A DNA stretch of 64,000 nt from Paraburkholderia ginsengiterrae (GTDB taxonomy: Bacteria > Pseudomonadota > Gammaproteobacteria > Burkholderiales > Burkholderiaceae), in NCBI RefSeq assembly GCF_001645125.1, contig NZ_LXKA01000371.1:186001-250000 (forward strand). The letters run 5' to 3'. Within the stretch, counting starts at the first letter, position 1. Every line of letters starts with the position of its first letter. A program made the translations under genes and the position numbers. Below the pieces are notes generated by a model. It was given only the letters and a program-made list of their open reading frames with translations. It had not been told where the DNA came from and made no database searches. This document shows positions 61,036-64,000 of the stretch, in pieces.

Positions 61036-63201
61036 TCAACGCACGTTAAACGGCGCATCCTTGTCGAGCAGCGCGGTCCGGATGAAGTGCAGGCAACTCA
61101 GAATGCGCTGCAGATCATGCCGCTTATCGCGTTCGGCATGAACCGCTTGCAGCATGTCCTGCGCGATCCATGTGGCTGAGCGGACGGATACCAGCGCTCG
61201 CTCGAGAGCGCCTGCGTCTGGCCGCTCGAAGAGTCGCGCGAGATCATCGCGCGTGCGCTCGACGGTACTGCTCCAGCGCGGATGCAGTGCATCCACGTAG
61301 CCGGCGCGTGCCACTTCGTTGCGCAGGTCGATCACGGCATGACCCACCTCGAGTGTCGCCAACATCCAGCGCAAGGCATCGCGCCGACGTCTGGAGCGCC
61401 TCGTCAACAGCATGCGCAGCTGAAACGTCAGATCGTGGACGCGCGATTGAAAACGTTGATTGAGACCGGGCGGTTCGTCCTTGCACGCGGACACGACTTG
61501 CATGCGCAGATCGGTCATGATTCTGCCGATGAGCCAAGGCATGTCTGCGGGGAAAACGACTGCGAAAACCAGCGCTGCCACCAGCATCGACGCGGTGAGT
61601 GCGATACCGTTGTTGATAAGCAGGTCCGGTGCGTAAGTCACCACATTGTCCGGCCCGGCAAGCAGGCAGAAGAACACTGAGAAACCGATGCCGTATCCTG
61701 CCGCGTGTTTACGAGTGGCGATGAATGCGCCGAGTGCGAGCACTGGTGCGAGCATCGTGCAGAGCAGCGGAAAACCGTCGATGTTGGGATAGACGTAGCA
61801 GGTGAACAGATAACCGGTCATGGTCGCGAGCACCGCGCCGGCGGCCATCTGCAGGGTCATTTTCGACGGGTTCGGCGCAGTGGATGTCAGCGCGCACGCG
61901 AGCGCCGCGCCGATCACGGCTAGGCCTCCGCTCGGCCAGTCTGTCGCGATCCAGAACCAGCCCACAATCGCCATGACCACAGCCGAGCGGACAAACGTGA
62001 ACGCGACCGCGAAACCATTCGTTTTGCTTAGGTAGCGGCTGGGATTGCGCGACTGGCTTTCCGGCTTGCGCCGTGCCAAAGACGCATAGGTCTCCGAGTA
62101 CCGGATCCATTCGTCGACAAACCGGTACAACAGTTCCGCCGCCGTATCGAATTCCGCTAGCGATTCGACGGGCACCGCTTCCAGCGGCCGCCTCGTCTCA
62201 CGAACGCGCCGCGGCAAACTCGCCTGAAAATGCTGCAGCCGGGCCGCCATGCGCGACGCGTCGACCACGGCGTCGGGTTGCAGCGCCATGAGCGTGGCCA
62301 GTTCATGAAAGTACGGTTCGATCGCCGCGACCAGCGGCGCCGAACCGTTCACGCGCAGGCGTTTCAGCAGTTGGTTCAGCGCGTGCAGGCGTGCGCAGGC
62401 GTCCATGAACTCGCTGTTCAGACGGCCGAGATGCTGGTTGCGCGAACGCATGGCTGGATCTTCGAAGGCGGCAAAAATACGCGTCGCCTCGAACCCGACG
62501 ATCTCGTCCACGAGGCCCGCAAAGCGCCGCTCGAACTGGCCCCGCTCGATACCGCAGTCCAACACGCCGGCAGCGAACGCAGTAAAATTTGCGTATCTGA
62601 GTTGCAGTGCGCGCCGTAACGCGAGGCTGGACCGTTGCGGCACGATGAGCGCGCTCACTGCGCTCGACGACACGATGCCGACCGCGACTTCCGCCGCACG
62701 CGTGAGTGCCGCGAGGAACAGTTCGTGTGGCACCGTCACGTTCGGAATGCCGATCAGCGCCGCGGTGTAACCCGCGAGAACGAATCCGTACCACCTCAAA
62801 TGCCGATACCGGACCGCTGCCGCGATGCAGGCGCTCACCCAACTGATCATGCCGAACATGTACAGTTCGGGCTGCTGGACGAACAACGCGCCAAGTATCA
62901 AGGCCGCGACCGTGCCCACTGCGGTCCCGAGTATCCGGTAGAAACTCTTGGCGAGCACCATCCCGCTGAACGGCTGCATGAGCACGAACACCGTGGTCAT
63001 CGCGATGCGTGGCTGCGGCAGATCGAGCAGCATGGCTATGCCCAGCGCCAGCAGGCCCGCGGTGACCGTTTTCAGCAGATGCAACCAGATCAAACCATCG
63101 CTTGTCGCCCAGTCCCTGACAGCGGGACTGAGAGTCTGCGACACGACGCCCTGCTCCCGGCGGGGGGCCGCCGTCGGTTCGATCGCATGTTCGCGTTTCA
63201 T
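61036..63201 (-). CDS. FUSC-family (AaeB/YccS-like) efflux or aromatic-acid transporter
   Basis: Inner-membrane protein of 721 residues. Two membrane blocks of about five helices each (about 40-185 and 400-555) each precede a cytoplasmic helical region, the usual FUSC layout. Motifs: PQPRIAMTTVFVLMQPFSGMVLAKSFYRILGTAVGT in the first, and a related SGGLAVIGAALACALTSTAPNPSKMTLQMAAGAVLATM in the second. Relatives export aromatic acids or fusaric acid. ATG 63201 fits; a start 34 codons earlier is open but lacks a ribosome site. It is divergent from the LysR gene at 63418. Confidence 0.87.
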   Translation of the reverse strand: MKREHAIEPTAAPRREQGVVSQTLSPAVRDWATSDGLIWLHLLKTVTAGLLALGIAMLLDLPQPRIAMTTVFVLMQPFSGMVLAKSFYRILGTAVGTVAALILGALFVQQPELYMFGMISWVSACIAAAVRYRHLRWYGFVLAGYTAALIGIPNVTVPHELFLAALTRAAEVAVGIVSSSAVSALIVPQRSSLALRRALQLRYANFTAFAAGVLDCGIERGQFERRFAGLVDEIVGFEATRIFAAFEDPAMRSRNQHLGRLNSEFMDACARLHALNQLLKRLRVNGSAPLVAAIEPYFHELATLMALQPDAVVDASRMAARLQHFQASLPRRVRETRRPLEAVPVESLAEFDTAAELLYRFVDEWIRYSETYASLARRKPESQSRNPSRYLSKTNGFAVAFTFVRSAVVMAIVGWFWIATDWPSGGLAVIGAALACALTSTAPNPSKMTLQMAAGAVLATMTGYLFTCYVYPNIDGFPLLCTMLAPVLALGAFIATRKHAAGYGIGFSVFFCLLAGPDNVVTYAPDLLINNGIALTASMLVAALVFAVVFPADMPWLIGRIMTDLRMQVVSACKDEPPGLNQRFQSRVHDLTFQLRMLLTRRSRRRRDALRWMLATLEVGHAVIDLRNEVARAGYVDALHPRWSSTVERTRDDLARLFERPDAGALERALVSVRSATWIAQDMLQAVHAERDKRHDLQRILSCLHFIRTALLDKDAPFNVR

Positions 63202-63373
63202 CTGAAAACAATGCGCCCCGGTTGGTCGCTGAAAGAAGCGCCGGCGGTCAGTGCACACACCGGCAGGCAAGGCGCCGATTGTAGGAGCAGGCGATGCTCG
63301 CATTAAGACGACAGCAGCGGAACGTCCCTTCCAGAACGAACAACAATGCGCTTCGTGGACAGGCGGACAATAG

Positions 63374-63404
63374 GGTTTCTGCCGTGATACGGTTTCTGCC
63401 GTGA
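63374..63404. repeat. 17-bp tandem direct repeat before the LysR gene
   Basis: GGTTTCTGCCGTGA occurs at 63374-63387 and again at 63391-63404, a period of 17 bases, in the divergent promoter between the FUSC and LysR genes. It may be a regulator-binding site. Confidence 0.5.
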
Positions 63405-63417
63405 AATAGAAGGATCG

Positions 63418-64000
63418 ATGGATACGTTACAAAATATGCGAGTGTTCGTGCGCGTGGTCGAAGCCGGCAGTTTTACAGCCGCCGCGCAGTCGCTCAATTC
63501 AACGACCGGCGCTATGTCCCGCGCGGTCTCGGAACTCGAAGCACACCTGCGGACCCGGCTGCTCAACCGTTCGACGCGCCGGCTTGCGCTTACCACCGCG
63601 GGCGAGCGTTATCTGCAGCGATGTCAGCAGATACTGGCAGATGTCGACACCGCGGAAGAAGAAGCCAGTTGCGCGCATGAGCGCCCGAGCGGTGCGCTGC
63701 GCATGCATAGCTTCGCCAGCATCGGACAGCATTATGTGCTGCCGGCCATCTCGCGCTATCGAACGCTGTATCCGGAGGTGACGGTCGAACTGACTTTGTC
63801 GCAGCGCATGCCCGATCTTTTTGAGGGTAGCGCTGACGTTGCGGTGATTGGCGCGTCGACCTTGCCTGATTCTGATCTTGTGTCGCTTCCACTAGGGACG
63901 ACTTTTAGCATTTTGTGCGCTTCGCCAGCCTATGTCCGCGCGCATGGCGCCCCGCAAAAGCCGGCCGATCTGGCGCGTCACGAGTGTCTGATTCTGCACA
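63418..64000 (+). CDS. LysR-family regulator, 3' end beyond the window
   Basis: The first 194 codons of a LysR protein. The wHTH is MDTLQNMRVFVRVVEAGSFTAAAQSLNSTTGAMSRAVSELE; the effector domain starts near SGALRMHSFASIGQHYVLPAI. AAGGA lies at ideal distance before ATG 63418. The frame is open to the window end. It is divergent from the FUSC transporter and probably regulates it, as AaeR does for aaeAB. Confidence 0.92.
   Translation, partial: MDTLQNMRVFVRVVEAGSFTAAAQSLNSTTGAMSRAVSELEAHLRTRLLNRSTRRLALTTAGERYLQRCQQILADVDTAEEEASCAHERPSGALRMHSFASIGQHYVLPAISRYRTLYPEVTVELTLSQRMPDLFEGSADVAVIGASTLPDSDLVSLPLGTTFSILCASPAYVRAHGAPQKPADLARHECLILH

Noticed and set aside
1-64000. tRNA, rRNA, CRISPR arrays, insertion sequences or prophage modules
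   Set aside because: No clover-leaf genes, repeat-spacer arrays, transposases, integrases or phage structural genes were seen.

Overview
The window is about 64 kb of GC-rich bacterial chromosome. Gene content and protein style point to a beta-proteobacterium of the Burkholderiaceae, most like Paraburkholderia: CIO-type bd oxidase, malonate decarboxylase mdc operon, HutC-controlled amino-acid ABC transporters, OprB porin, YtfQRT-YjfF sugar transporter, many LysR and GntR regulators. The genus is an inference. I found no rRNA, tRNA, CRISPR array, insertion sequence or prophage. This is ordinary chromosomal metabolic and regulatory territory with several accessory catabolic islands.

Layout. 1-2.3 kb: end of a cyanide-insensitive-type cytochrome bd oxidase operon (cydA partial, cydB, small DUF2474-type subunit). 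2.6-5.4 kb: a LuxR-type response regulator facing a hybrid histidine kinase. 5.4-10.1 kb: a repeat-bearing promoter region, a sigma-like protein, and a 1135-residue GMC oxidoreductase fused to an alpha/beta hydrolase. 10.1-22.7 kb: two amino-acid-type ABC import clusters, each with its own HutC-family regulator. The first also has a divergent 2-oxoglutarate/Fe oxygenase and an FAD-linked oxidase. The second carries a histidine-ammonia-lyase homologue that lacks the Ala-Ser-Gly triad needed to make the MIO cofactor. 23-25.4 kb: an isoprenylcysteine-methyltransferase-like membrane protein, arylamine N-acetyltransferase and an exported low-complexity protein.

25.5-33.7 kb: a six-gene run behind a Fur-box-like site: OprB-type porin, secreted beta-propeller, Tat-exported Dyp peroxidase (EfeB type) and an FbpABC-type ferric ABC transporter. 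It reads as one iron-acquisition system from outer membrane to cytoplasm. 33.8-36.6 kb: LysR regulator, EamA exporter and a YefM-YoeB toxin-antitoxin pair with a recognisable operator. 36.6-45.2 kb: MFS permease, GntR regulator and the overlapping operon mdcABCDEGH for malonate decarboxylation. 45.2-48.5 kb: LysR regulator, DUF1445 hydro-lyase-like protein and MFS permease.

48.5-53.5 kb: ytfQ-ytfR-ytfT-yjfF galactofuranose-type ABC importer, with a terminator-like hairpin after the binding-protein gene. 53.5-63.2 kb: AlkB, a RutE-like nitroreductase, metallophosphoesterase, MgtC-like, GlsB-like, acetyl-CoA hydrolase/CoA-transferase and FUSC-family proteins, plus small exported or membrane proteins. 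The window ends inside a LysR gene divergent from the FUSC transporter.

The strongest leads for new biology are the MIO-less lyase with its dedicated transporter and regulator, the GMC-hydrolase fusion with a cysteine in its nucleophile elbow, and the Fur-linked porin-propeller-peroxidase-FbpABC operon.
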